Notes: a model not told the origin generated them from the sequence alone. A DNA stretch of 64,000 bases from Stercorarius parasiticus (GCA_013396915.1 VWZL01000357.1:191973-255972), one strand, 5' to 3'. Shown: positions 48,171 through 61,441, counted from the stretch's first letter. Numbers and translations are program-made.

Positions 48171-50610
48171 TAGATATTCATGCATATGCAAATGTAGTGT
48201 GAGCAGAATGTGCTATGTGAACATGGCATGAAAACAGAACTGGAAAATACTTTACTGGGTTTAACTGCACTTAGGAAAGCTTCATATACAAAAATCTTTC
48301 CAGAAACGATAGTACAAATACATTTTCTGAAAACGTATAGCGGAAAGATTTAAATTCTTATATTTGGAATAGCTTCTGGTGGAATAGTCCCACAATAGGT
48401 CTGTGAATAAACACATGAATAAAAGATGAGTATCAGCTTACAAAGCTGATGACCTCTAAAGAGGAAAGAATACTATGCAACTTTGGTGAGCATCAGCTTT
48501 GAAGTTGTCAAATAATATAGGCTTGGCTATGCTGACTGTTCAGGAATATATTATAGTTATTATAACGTTTCAGAAAGCTATGAAAAAAATTAGTGACTCA
48601 GAAGAAATCATTACATACTGAGGGTTTTTAAAAAGCCTGTACTAAATCCATCGGACACATTTTCATTGAAAACTGTATCTTGCTTTTTCTGTGGTATGGT
48701 ACCATGATGGCAAAAAGGAAATTATAATATTCATGTCAAATGATTAGTCATAATTGTCCCAGTAGTGCATAAAGTTTCCAGGATTAAGCAATGCTACAGG
48801 CAATAAATTCTATTTTGTTTTTGCTGTGATTATAACTTCTCTGAATATCTCAAAATATGCCTTTAAGATTTTTACTTTCCCACCCTCATCTTCACCCTCC
48901 CATAGGAAACATTGCATCACAAGTTAGAGGGTACACAATATAAATGAAAAGTAATTTGTGGAAAACAAAGCAATCCCTAGTCACATAGTATTTTATTTAA
49001 TCTGAATAAGAAAGGCTAACACAAAGAGATATCATAATCTCCAGTATGATTTAATCTTGTAACATAATGCTTTGCTATGCAGTCAAAAAGGAAACAAAAA
49101 ACAAACAACAGAGCCAGTCTTAGACCTTCTCTATAGATGGAAAATCATTTAAGCCCTTTCCACAGAGATATTTTAAACCGTATTAGCATGAACCCAAAGA
49201 AACTACCACTTACATTAAAAGATAAACAAACTAAGGGAGTGGGAAGGCGATGAATCATGAAGAAGGCAAAGGCAAGCTGGCTTTTCACCAACACACGGGT
49301 TTCACGTAAGAGTTTTTCTTTCCCTTCCTGCTAGTTTCTATGGACACGGCTGTTTCTTCTGAGGTGGCTCAGCACTATGTGTACTTGTGAGGACACCTAA
49401 AGCAGAGGAGGAGACCATCAAAGAAGATGGCATATAGAGAGCAGTGCTTCAAGGCCACACCAGGCCCGGATGACGCCACAGGTATGGTGGCCTGCCACCG
49501 GGTGCCACGTCCCAGCAGCAGCCGAAGCCCAGACCCTGCCTGATACTGGCAGTCCCAGCCCTGTGCCCGGCCTCGTGCCCTGGCCCCCAGCCCAACGCCC
49601 AGCCCCATCTTGGCATGGCTTCCTCCCTGCCACTCGCAGGGCCCTGGCGACGCTGCTGGCGTGGGGATGGACATCACGTGTGGAGTGGGAGGAATTAGTG
49701 GAGATTGTTATGGCTGAAACCAAGAGGCTGGGCTGAAATCTCCATCGCTAGTCTGATTTCCAATGTAATTAAATGAATTAGCGATTAAAATCCTCTGCCC
49801 GGGCTTGCTGAAAACAATACAATCTGTTTTATAGCACAGCCTGATGTTTATGAAATTCCTTTCTCTAAAGGAAATAATACCCAAAGCCATGCTAACATTT
49901 GCTAAGGCATTAATAGCTAGACATGGCATGTTTTCACCGAACGTAGTGAAAGACACTTTCTTGGAGGTACGCAGCTCATGATGTGGTAGATAGATTACAT
50001 TAAAGCACATGCAATTGACAGTGCATGAGAATTGGAAAAAAAAAAAACAACAGAATTCAAGGTTTGCTGGAATAACCTGCCACAAGCTGAACTGGAAACA
50101 CTAGCTACAGAGGCCTCTCTCTCTGACACTGTTGCAGACCCACATCCACGCTGATTCATCACGAGTTTTTTGTTTCAGAATGACCTCCTCCTCCCAAACG
50201 ATAGCAAATCTCTTTCGCTATGCCTGAGAGGCCAAAAATTGCCAAAAATATGCAATGCAAAGGACTACAAGGAAACACACACACACATAAATGGGGCAGG
50301 GGAAGGAAGCAGAAGGGCCCGAGGAGTCCCCAGCTCTTTGCTTTGCTCACCACCACGCAGTCCACCTCCAGTGGGGTTTAAGCCTCTTGGGTGTCAGCCC
50401 GCTACTGGGCTGGGATGAGAGCGCACACATGGCCCATTCCTTCATGTCACTTAATGGAGGATAAAGTGAAGTGGCAGTAGCTCACACCTGTGCCTGCACA
50501 CTGCAAAATCCAGGCAATAATTTGCAAGAATGAGTTGCCTGGAGAGGGACATCCTGAAGAATCAGTAGGATACATATCAGTGAGATGTGGCCTGTGTTTG
50601 CTTGGATACA
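48171..50610. other. Non-coding DNA with a CpG-rich island
   Basis: AT-rich DNA up to about 49360, then a GC-rich island at about 49470-49690 with roughly 13 CpG in 215 bases, then AT-rich DNA again. Short homopolymer at 50036-50047 and a brief CA run at 50276-50287. Frames in the island (49375-49677 and 49418-49723 minus, 49470-49736 plus) overlap on both strands, as expected from composition. No promoter element or splice site ties it to a gene here. Confidence 0.45.
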
Positions 50611-50820
50611 AGGACTAAAATATTCACAGTGAGTGGTCAAGCACTGGGAGAGGTTGCCAAGACAGGCTGTGAAATCTCTCTTTTCAGAGAGTTTCAGGAG
50701 TCGAATGGAGAAGGTCCTGAGCACGCTGCTCTAATCTCGAAGGTGACTCCGTTTTGAGCAGGGGGTTGGGCCACGTGGGCTCCAGAGGTCCCTTTCCTCC
50801 TGAATTATTTTCTGATTGAG
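50611..50820 (+). mobile_element. CR1 LINE 3' end, degraded
   Basis: Words in order: TTCACAGTGAGTGGTCAAGCACTGGGAGAGGTTGCCAAG (50623-50661) for the C-terminal WNxLP part, a part with TCTCTTTTCAGAGAGTTTCAG for the SLEIFK part, GAGCAGGGGGTTGGG at 50757-50771, and CTCCAGAGGTCCCTTTCC at 50780-50797. The tail is decayed to TTATTTTCTGATTGAG. It belongs to the same broad group as the 40.6-40.8 kb copy, more diverged. Confidence 0.85.
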
Positions 50821-53800
50821 CATAGGAATGGGCTGGTGAAGTCGTAGGCTACGTCCACACCAGGAAGCAACACCGTTGTAAGGATTAGTTCTGGGGAGCT
50901 GAACTAAATCCTCTCAATTACTAGAACGGTCCCTGGCATGGTTTTGTACTGCCCCAGCTGGCAGTCTGCCAAACCATCCACAGGCACAGCTGGGGAGACA
51001 GCACACACCTGCAGACACTGTAATGAACAGTGTGCGTATAGCTACCTTTTGGAGGCAGCTGAAGGGCTTCAGCGGTCTGGACAGAACTTTCTGCGTGCCA
51101 GCAGGCACCAGTGCTGGAGAACAGTCTTGGGCACATTTATTTACTAGTTTAGAGCAGCCCCCGTGGGGGGATTGCACATGTATTTCTAGGAGTCCTTCCC
51201 AAGACTTCGAAGTGGTACTGCAGTCTTTATCTACAATAAATAGGTTTCTTGAGCTTATCACAGGACGTTACAGTCCATAGATTCATTACTTCTTTTCTTC
51301 TTTGGGCAAACACCCTGTGCCTCTCTTTTAGTGAGAGACTCAGACAGGTTGGCACACACCACACTGTAGACAGGTCCAGCACCACGCAAACACCTCAATT
51401 GCTATTCTAGAAGGGCACAGGTTTCCCCTAAATCCTCTAGTGTATCTGTAAATCCAATGAGGATATCTTGCATATCCCAGAGCATCCAAAATGATGCTAA
51501 GCTCTCCTGTTTAAGGAACTGGATCCCAACCTTGGTTCTAGAGAGATTTGGTTCCAAAAGACACAAGAGAATGGGACGCATGTTGCATAAAACAAAAGAA
51601 AATAAGGATATCTAAAATGAAGTGCAGTAACTTGCAAGTGAAACTGTATGAAGCGAGAACTGTTCAGATGGATAGACCCTTCTTTGGCTAAACAGCTGTG
51701 GAGAACAAAGAACATATCTCAGTTCTTTGCCAGCATAATGCTGTAGTGCGGCGTTAGAATAGAGAAATAATTATTCTAGACAGAAGAATGTTTTACTAGC
51801 CCACTAACCTCATTAAGTTCTCTTGTGCTGTCCTGCAAAAGAGACTTTTAAACTCAAGAGGTACCTTTTCTGAAATGGAAGAAAAGAAAGCTTTCTGCCC
51901 CAAGGAGGGAAAAAGCCATTCCAGTTTCCTTGAGCAGGAAGCAGCAGCCATTCTGGCTGAGAAGCAGAAATATTCATGGCATTATTCTGCAGAGAGAATT
52001 TGTCAATAACTGATCTGCAGGCAAAGCAAACGATTGCAAAACAGATTTGGCTTAGATGAAAACAAACAAACTAATTCATATTCTTGCCAAAACAGGCAGT
52101 GTTAAAAATTCTGTTCAAGTCTAATGACATGTCCCAGTAAACCCCAAAAGCAAATGTTCTGGTTTTAAGCACTTGTTAAGAAAATGAAGGAAAGGACAGA
52201 CAAGAATCACAAAGCTGCTGCTGCCTCACTTCCTCAGCTCTATCCTAGACTTCCTCCAAAATTCCTGAGCTCTGATTCACTGCTTCACCAAGGATATTTC
52301 CTTTAATTTATCCCAGCAGGAGCAGGGTTGGCTTCGTTTCACAGAGCAATGCCCAGAACACTAGGTTTGTTATTGATAAGGGAGAGGACTTGCTCTGAGC
52401 CTCCCTTTTTAATCTTCCACCTTGCATAATTAAAGGTCCAGTGCAGCAGCAGTTAACGCCTTTCAGGTGAGTGCCTAACCCACCGAGCGACAGAGACATT
52501 GTTCTTCATGTTCTGCTTTTTGAACCAAAGCTTGTTTGTTCTACCTACTAAAGGGCACTGAGTCCCTTTTTAGGAGAAATGAAAGAAAAGCACCCCTGTC
52601 TTTCATATGAGTGATTTGAGCGCATCACCCAGTTCTGCAGAACTTTTGTTCTCAAATAAGTGGAAAAAGACAGTCTTGGACTTGTGTGAAATTCTGCATG
52701 AAGTAAGAGAACTCCTTACCTACCACATTATGGTATTGCTAAAGCTGTTCTTTTGGCCCATTTTCATATTTTTATGTTCTACTATAGAATTATTAAGCCC
52801 ATGGTCTAGTTAAGGTAAAGGGCCTTTAAATTTTCTATGAGGATCTTCGCTTTTCCAGCCAACTATTAACTAAAACAAAATATTTTCCTTTTCAGTTATG
52901 CCTCAGATAACCTGTAGATGACCTTCACAGTTCAGATCATTTAATTTTTTTGTATTTCTCATACAGCCTCAGGTTTATCCATCTGCATTACAAAACCCAC
53001 AAAGACATTTTTGGTTTCCCAGTCATTAAATGCTATTACTCCACATCACATAAATGTAATGCACCGTTTAGCATCACCAAAGTCTATAGAAACAAGGAAC
53101 TCCTTCTAATTGCATTTTTAAAAGAACAGCTTTCAAAGGAAATAAAGTCGGTGAGAAGCAGGAGATGTAATTGGATAACATGATTGCAGCACACCACACC
53201 GTAATTCAAGAAATTCCCCAACTCAGCCAATATTATCCAGTAATTAAAAATATCAATCACTTCTGCATTCCTTTGTCATGCAGGGGCAGGTTGAAAGTTT
53301 AGATACCTATATTCCTAGAGGTATAAACCACAATACCCATGGTAATGTTGTCTTGAGTTTCTATGGAAACGGTGTTTACGGTATTGCAGTGTTATCAGGG
53401 AAAAAAATGAGTTATAAATAATAAAGAGGCTAATGTTGTTTCCCTTGGTCTTGCTGAACAGCTTCAGGCACTGAGACAGATGAATTGGATAGAAATGGAA
53501 GACAGCAGCTGTAACACCAATGCTTATTATCGGCTGTGCTTTATTACTGGAAAGCCCACATTACTGCTAAAGCTTCATAATGTGATGGTGCCAAATTACC
53601 TTTTATTAACTATTATAACCACTAAAGATCTAGCTTCCTTAGAAATAATTGGCTATGCTATTTTCACTCTAGCAATTTGCAGAATTCTAACTTGTCTGTT
53701 CAAAACGATTCAACCTCGGTTTGCATTTTGCTCATCTATTCTCTGTATTTCGACCAGAAACAGATTTTTGTTTGTTTATACGTCCTATTCTAGATTCCCA

Positions 53801-56800
53801 CAGGCCTTACAGAATGTCACTCTTATGACTACTTTACTTTTGTTGATATGCAAAACTCCACATAAATATATATTACCCCAAAGCTAAGCAATTCTCCCTT
53901 ATAGCATAAATGGGTCACTTTGTAGAGGCAGTGCTTTTTATCCATTTCTGTTATGTTATTTAGTAAAAACAAGTGGGCCTAAGCTATGGCACACTCAAAT
54001 GTTGGTACGGAATTGACCCAGAACCTCACAGCTGTCTGTCAGCCTTTCTGCGCTCTGTAATTTTGAGAACTGGTGCAACAGAGATCGCTCCTGTGAGATG
54101 TTCGGTATCGTCAAGCCCTGCTGAAGTCATGGGTAACTGAAAGCACTCCACACTTCACGGGAGGCCTTCAGGACCATGTTCACTTGGATGACTTAATCAC
54201 TTAAAGGAAGAGGTAGGCACTCATGTCATAAATAAGCTGAGCTACTTGCCAGCTAGCTTTCATCTAATGCAGAGGGAATCTATAAGAAGTTTCAGCATTG
54301 TGGGACCCAATCTGGACAAAACAGGTGAGAAGAAAAGACTGTATCCCTCCTTCCCCACTGCTTTAATACCTTATTATACCTTTGGAAGTCTCCTCATATT
54401 TTCAATGCTTCTCCTTGCAGTTTGAGGCCCAGGGTAAAAGTCCTTCAGTATTTCAGAAAAGAGATTTTAAGACTGGTCTCCCATTTCTCACAAGGGTTTC
54501 TTAATGGCTGTTTGCAATTGCTGGTATGAACAAGATCACTCTTGAGATCTGGCAAAGTTATCCCTCTCTGTAAAAATGCTTCAACATTCTTTGGACCCAA
54601 GAGACAAAGGCAACTTCGTGTGCTTATTAGAATATTCACCCCTGCAATTACAGTGAATGCAATTAATGAAGTCCCTATGTCCACATAAATAGCCATGTTC
54701 TCTAAATTTTGATCTCATTTTGAACTTTGCAATTCAGCCTCATCCCTAATTGTTTTCTGCAGCAACACTCCCTATGAAATTAATGTCCTGTTTTGGTGTT
54801 TTGTTTCTTGTACTAGCCAGGAGCAAAGACTTCAGAGAAACTTCATAATTAACAGTAATAGAAAAAATTCACAAGGGAAACCCCTGCCTAATCCTACACT
54901 GACAATTGTTGCTTCATGCTCATGAGTTTCTTCTTTCTTTTAAAAATCTTGTTTTCGAACTGGGTGCCCCATGGACAGCATTATTTTTTGTCTTTCTTCT
55001 ATATTTACTTTCAAACTCTTGAACTAAACAATACTTTGTCTATGGACTCCACCATTATGGGTTGTGATATAAAACTGATTCAATTCGTGGTATCTTGAAA
55101 AATGTTGAGACAGGCTTAAGCGCACAAACGTTTCTTTGCCGGGTCCATAGCTGATCGCATGCAACAGACTCCAGTGATTAAAGTTACTTTCGCGGAAAAA
55201 CGAAACAAACAAAAAAAAAACCAAAAGGAGAAAGAGATTCTCATCCTGGTGGCAATCCCTTTCCATGAGAAAGCTGTCAAGAGAGACATAACGATCAGGA
55301 TATGCAAGTGCAAGACGATGAGAACATCAGCACAAAAGCAGCAGCAGAAAAGTGCTGCCACAGCAGCTTCGGCGTGCCCAGGTGACAGCTCACACAGCTG
55401 CATGCGAAAGGCAGCCAGCAGTATTAGAGGGTAAGGGCTGCAGAGCTGCGAAGGGAAGCCCTGAGCATCGCAAAGGTCAAGGCACTTGAGGAACTGCAGA
55501 ACAGTTTAAAACATTCAAGGGGGGAAAAAACCCCAACGCTCAGAAGTGGCATTTCTGTTGGCAGTGTGTATGCATTATTTGCATCACTGCTTGACATGGC
55601 TGGTACCTGACTTGTGAACTCCTTACCAGCTTTTCCTATGGCTGATTGAAATTCCCTAGCACAAGTTTACAGGCAGCACTGACGCAAGCAACATCTGTAC
55701 CAAGTTATAGTGATTCATTTGGATTGCAGTGGCACACAGGGCTTCTTAGCAGGATCAGAACCCATTAAAAGTATTCATTGAACAAGACTATAAGGCAGAA
55801 ACTTGTCCAACATAGACACAAAGACAGACATTTAGTTCCACAGCTAAGCTGTTAAAAGATTAGCTTTAGAACTGTAAGCTATTAATATATGTCGTCATTC
55901 CTTCTCATCGGTACAAATTAAATGTAGTGTTCCTAGATTGCATTTGCAAATGTTTGCATGCACGTGCACAACTTCCTGAATTAGTCAGCTTCATGTTTCT
56001 TCAGAGCTAGGCTAGAAACTTGTGTTTGAAATGCTGATGCACTGAAGGTGAGAAAATTTATGAACTGCCTGGCATTAACGTACCTGACTACAATGATCAC
56101 AAGTTTTTCTAACAGCTCACTGAAATCAATGGATTGTTGCAGTCCTCCTTTTGCCTGTAGCAAAACCTCAGCTATAGCAGCGAGAGGTTTCTGTCTTTGC
56201 AATGTGGTGATTCCATTTCATTGCTCACAGCAAATTAAAAATATTTTTATGAATGTTATTTAAAGGAGAAAATCAATAATAATTTAGACTCTTGGCCTCT
56301 TCAGTGAACTGTCAGGATTATTTTGGAGGATGGTTACATTGGCAAGTGCTTAGCAAATCTATCAAAAATATGCACAAAGCTTTCTCTCCACAATTTATTT
56401 TTTAAACGGATGCCAGATTTGTGCTCTTATAGGCATATCCAGATGCCTAAATTTGGAAACAAATGCTGTGCATATCCTGTAGCTTCTGCAGAAGGAAAAG
56501 GGAAATAAGAAGTGCCTTTTTCCTCTCTTTTTTTTGAAGACAAGGCAGCCTGCTACCAGCCATGCCTAAATATGGATTTAGGAGTTGAAAAGATCATCAT
56601 TATCAGAAGACAGACTAGTTTCATCAACAAAGTATACATATTTCTGCTATTCAGAACTGTAGGATTCCAGTTTCCCTTTCAGCACCTGGTGAGTGAGCCT
56701 GGACAGGTATTTCACTATGTGGATCCTGAGGTGCCTGATGCCCCTTTCTGAAAGAAGTAAGTGGCAGGTGATAGGCATTTGCTCATGGCCTAGCCTCTAG

Positions 56801-59800
56801 GCTTTCCAGTTACTTTGCCATCTCCAAAACTAGCATTTTCTTATTAGGCTTACTGCCAGACCTGTGATGTAGGGCTCGTGGAATAGATTGGAAAGCAAAT
56901 AGTCTATAATATCATCAGATTAAATGTACTACCATGTATTTTAGGCAGATGACAGACACGCTTTCTGCAATCAAGTAACATCTATTTTTGCACGGATTTT
57001 TACTTACTAAAGGTCACAGAATTTTTAGAAGATAGAGTTAAAATTTCTGAAACATTTAAAGTTAGTTGCATCCAAATAAAACAGAAAGGAAAAGTCCTTT
57101 TAGAAGGGAAAGAAAAGCTATTTTATATCTTTAAGGTAAATATATTTTCTTTCAACAATGTGGAAAAGCAGCATAGCTCATTGGCAGATGTAATTATGTA
57201 AATTATTTCTATAGCATATTATATTTGGAACCGGCTATCTGAGTGAAAGAGGGAAAATTCAACTTCCTCCAACAGTAGAGCCAACTTACTAAGCTAGTAG
57301 TGGTATCTTGGAGCCCTCTAGCTCACAGCTCTTTCGTGATATTTTGAGATCTATTACAGTGCTGCTAATTGTGTTTTGAAACATTGATTTTAGGAAAGAG
57401 ATGGAGTGTACTACATTAGAAAGCATTTGAGCCTTGGCAAAAATATACTGCACATACTGGAAATGAAGTCAAGATTGACTTGTACTTGTACCCCATGGGG
57501 AAAGCATAAACACTTGTTAATTATAGAGGAAGCTAACCACCAAGGTGGCTGGGGACACAAATTCATATTTCCAAACAAAGAAAACTAAACATTTGCTTAC
57601 ACAACCCTGCTAGAGAAAGGGCTGTGCAGATCTCTCTGCATTAAATGAGCTATCTTCCCAGGGCAAACGAACCACTCGGAGAAGCAGAAATGAGAAAGGC
57701 TGATTGAGTGGCAAAGCATAACCTTGCCGTCTCTTCACTTCGAGCCACCATGGTGAGGCCGCACTGCCACATCTCAGCTCCACCAGCAGACTCGGGAGGT
57801 GCTGATGTTTCCTGCAGCCCTTGTATCTCTTATTGTCCTCTCCAGTAAGAGAATAGTGACCTGGGGCAGGCAAGGAAAGCTTTTGAATAAGCTTTAGTCT
57901 CTGGTCACGGGAGGACTAGGTAACTCATCCAGTGCTGCTTACCCAGCGTGTGCTGTGGCCTCCGTGTTAGCCAGGCTACTCCTTTTGGGCAGCTTGCACT
58001 CCCAGTCCTTCTTCCCCCAAAAATATCCATGAAAAATCCTGGGGTCATCGCAAGCCCCAAGGGCGATGTCCATAGCATGGCCTCAAGCGCCCATCCCATT
58101 TAATTGTTAGCATGCCTACATGCTGACAAAGGCTTAGCTTGTGCCAGTTATCTCCCACCCAGACCAGGCACCCAAGCATCCTTCACAGGAGAGCTCGGAC
58201 CCAGCAGAGCTCATACTTGCATTGTACCCAGCAAACCATATGGATGAGTCCACCATGTTTTGGATGAGAGGGGAGTTTGGCACACGAGCACCAGCTGCTA
58301 TTGGCCCCAGAGGCAGAGAAAGGCCCAGCCTCATTATGTTTGCTACCACAGACACAGGGACATTAGTAGGGTGAAGTTGAGCTCCACATCAGAAAAAGAA
58401 GCAATAGCAACATCTTGACCTCCACTCCTGCTCATTACTTTAGAGCTGCTGGAAACACCCAAAAAGTAGACATGAATCTAATTTCTATTCAAGCAGAGCA
58501 ATAAAAAATAAAATTATCGCTTCCCATGCTGTCCTCTGCATATACAGTTCTTTTTTGACAGGATTTTTACTTGTAGCAGGGAACTCCTAAGAAAACGAAG
58601 CAGCTTGTCTGAGAGCTGCTGAAATGCTGGTTTTAGTAACAATCTATACAGCTGTGTTAGAGGCAGCATATAGAAGAGGCTCTGCTGTGCCTCTTTGATC
58701 ATAATTGGAATATAAATAACTGTTTGCTCTAGTCAGATACATTCTGCACAGTGGACGTAAATTTAGATCAGAAAAATAGTAGGCTTTGAATGTTTGAGGA
58801 ACAAATGCTTGCCTAGTACTTCTAGAACAGTAAAAGAAGGGATTGAATAAACTTCTGACAAATTATTCTGTGTTGTTGTATATGCTAAGTGAAAATATGG
58901 GAGGAGGTAGAACTCTCAGGCTCAATGCACAGATGGCTTTGTATACTTATTTGTTTTCTTATTTATATTATTCACAAAGGATTGTAGTGCATAAGAGTGC
59001 ATCTAGACAAAACAAAGCCTTGCTGCATTAGTACATGACTTAGCATTCTGTCTAGGCTGAACAGGAGTGAGTCTGATGAACTGGGTGAGTGAAAACCCAT
59101 TGCACTAGCTTACACGAGGCTGGTATGGCAGAATGGGCAAAACCCACATCGCATTAGCTTGAGGTAACACTGGGAAAACCAGATCAGTGAAATTCACCTG
59201 GTTTAGCGTATATGTTCAGAATGAGCGAGGCAGGGCGGCTGAGTTTAGTCAGTAAGAGATGTATTCCCCTGTTCCCAGCTTTTATAAAACCAAAAATACA
59301 CCTGTATTCCTATTGATTGAAAAACGAGGTGGGGGACTAGGGACAGAAGAGAGAGATGAAGAAGGGAATGAAGGAAACAAACAAAGGTCAAAGACTAAAG
59401 CAAAACATTTTCAGAGGCTCACACAGATGGAGAGGATGCAAGAAAAGTTTACCCTCAGTCCAGCTGATAAATGATATCTCGAAAGGGAAATGTGGCAGGA
59501 GTGGAAAGATTATAAGTCAAAATACAAGGGCACTGTTAATAATTTATTTCATTGCCCTGTGTTTTGTTTTCAAAATTGCAAACCCTTCTCTTAACCTTCA
59601 CTTTGACAGAATAAAGCAAGCTGATTCCTTTTATCCCTGTGTCTCATCTATTAAAAAAGCCAATTCTGAATGAGACAACAAGCAAAAAGGTCCCCCATTC
59701 TTTCAAGCAGTGAGGTGAACAGGGTGAATAGGCAAACTCACAGAGGGCTTTTCCTTCAGCAAGCATTAGGAAAGCCTAGAAAATTGGGGCACACATTTCA

Positions 59801-60377
59801 CACTCCTCTACAAAGACCTGTTTGGATCTGGGAACACTGACACTCATGCTGTCAGGATAAATCCCTTTTGACAGCTGATAACTAACACAGACCTGAAGAG
59901 CTGCACAATGTCTATGAACCCCAGATTTAAACGCTCTCAATACCCATCAGAAACAGAATACGTTTTTCTGAGCTACGGCCAGATACAACTGAGCAAAGCC
60001 CAGCTAATTGCAAGCATCTGCAGGAAAAAAGGCGTACAAATCACCCATCTAGTTTGCTTACACCTATCACCAGTATCATCTGCAGGTGTCTTTCAGGAGG
60101 AGGCACATACTAGCTCCCCACCATTACTTATGTGAACATCATTCAGCGTGGCTTCAGCTCCCTTCCAAACTACAAGTGACTGCTTGCTAAGAGTACAGAG
60201 ACACTAATATGTTTCTTAATAACAAAATGCTATATAAAGAAATAATGAGAAGTAAGGGAAGGGAAAATTGGTGGTATGTTCTACTAACATTAAGGAGAAG
60301 CTTGTATGGATAGCATGACCTTTTCAGTACAGCACATCTTAAGTATTCAGTAAGATTCTCAGATTAACTTGATATAT
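50821..60377. other. Non-coding DNA, 9.5 kb without recognisable transposons
   Basis: No transposon or confident exon in 9.5 kb. AT-rich with TAAT words in many places (for example 52930-53280). A near-perfect RFX X-box palindrome at 53357-53370 is listed separately. The phrase at about 54115-54175 (GCTGAAGTCATGGGTAACTGAAAGCACTC in two parts) is reminiscent of an old sauropsid repeat tail. Frames of note are 53480-53887 (plus, 135 codons, hydrophobic stretches, no domain) and 55116-55403 (minus, 95 codons); neither has coding support. Low repeat density over this length could reflect constraint on regulatory DNA but that is inference. Confidence 0.4.
53357..53370. promoter_or_regulatory. RFX-type X-box palindrome
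   Basis: GTTTCTATGGAAAC is an inverted repeat of GTTTC with a four-base centre, and fits the X-box bound by RFX transcription factors (consensus close to GTTGCCATGGCAAC). It lies in unique, transposon-free DNA. A second partial half-site, CCCATGGTAATG, lies 20 bases upstream (53337-53348). One such site can arise by chance in 64 kb, so function is only a possibility. Confidence 0.35.
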
Positions 60378-61441
60378 TGTATTGGGCTTATATGGCAAGG
60401 TGTTGGTACTAGGGAGGGTGCAGGGATGGTCTCCTTGGGAAAAGACCAGGAGCTGCACCCATGTTGGACACAGCTAATTCCAGCTGGCTGCAAGATGGAC
60501 CCACTGCAGGACACACCTCAGCTAATCTGCGGTGCTGGTGGTGCCTCCGTGATAAAGTGTTTAGGAAAGGGTAAAAAAAGCTGCAGAGCAGCTGTGAGAA
60601 TAAGCATTGTGAAAAAATGGAGAAGAAACAGCCCTGCAGACGGCAAGGTCAGTGAAGAAGGAGAGGAAGTAGGTGCTCTAGGCACCATAGCAGAGAGTCA
60701 CCTGCAGACCATGGAGATGACCACGGTGAAGCAGGTTGTCCCCCTGCAGTCCGTGGAGGACCACAATGGAGCAGATATTCACTGTACAGCCTATGGAGGA
60801 CACCACACCAGAGCGGGTGGACATGCCCTGAAGGAAGCTGCAGCATGTGGAGAGCCCAGGCTGGAGCAGGTTTTCTGGCAAGAGCTGCGGCCCATGGGGG
60901 ACCCATGCTGGAGCGGTCTATTTCTGAAGGACTGCATCCCGTAGAAAGGACCCGTGCTGGAGCAGTTCTTGAAGAACTGCAGCCTGTGGGAAGGACCCCC
61001 ATTGGAGCAGTTCATAAAAGACTGTACCCCGTGGGAGAGACCTCACGCTGGAGCAGGGGAACAGTATGAAGAGGAAGGAGCAGCAGATACAAATTGTTAT
61101 GAACTGACTACAACCCCCTTTCCACTGCGCGACTCAGGGAGAAGGATATAGAAGAATCAGAAATGACGGAGTGAAGTTGAGCCTGGGAAAAAATGGGAGG
61201 AGGGGTTTTTAGTTTTGTTCTTGTTTCTCACTATCCTACTCACTATCCATTTTTAGCTGGCAATAAATTAAATTCATCTTCCTCAAGTTGAGTCTGCTTT
61301 GCCTGCAACAGTAATTGGTAAGCAATCTCCCTATCTTTATCTCAACCCACAAGATTTTTTGTCTGATTTTCTCCCTCTGTCCCCTTGCAGAGGGGAAGTG
61401 AGAGAGCATCTGAGTGGCCAGCCAAGGCCAAATGCACCACA
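60378..61441 (+). mobile_element. Solo LTR of an endogenous retrovirus, nearly complete
   Basis: About 1064 bp from TGTATTGGGCTTATATGGC (60378) to GCCAAATGCACCACA (61427-61441), with TG...CA ends. The U3-like part has five tandem modules, starting CTGGAGC (TTGGAGC once) at 60861, 60908, 60957, 61002 and 61048, with 45-49 base spacing. AATAAA at 61262-61267 precedes a U5-like part with ATCTCAACCCACAAG. This order (U3 repeats, poly-A signal, end) sets plus as sense. It is the full-length relative of the truncated LTR at 36.3-36.9 kb. No flanking duplication is visible (TATAT left, CGTTT right). No gag, pol or env remnant adjoins, so it is a product of LTR-LTR recombination. The 191-codon frame at 60369-60944 runs across U3 modules and is not a gene. 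Confidence 0.88.
60861..61054 (+). repeat. Tandem modules in U3 of the LTR
   Basis: Five diverged units of 45-49 bases, each with CTGGAGC, a variable spacer, GACTGCA or similar, and GTGGGA(A)GGACCC. Comparable modules occur at 36351-36500. In retroviral LTRs tandem U3 repeats often act as enhancers; whether these bind any factor is not shown by the sequence. Confidence 0.8.

Noticed and set aside
50276..50287. CA microsatellite
   Set aside because: Only about six CA units, too short to call a microsatellite locus.
53480..53887. 135-codon frame with hydrophobic stretches, possible membrane protein
   Set aside because: AT-rich DNA read in a T-rich frame gives Leu, Ile and Phe runs by composition. 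No clear splice sites, no known motif.
60369..60944. 191-codon open frame on the plus strand
   Set aside because: It begins at the LTR border and runs through U3 modules. LTRs of this type do not encode a protein here, and the translation shows no domain.
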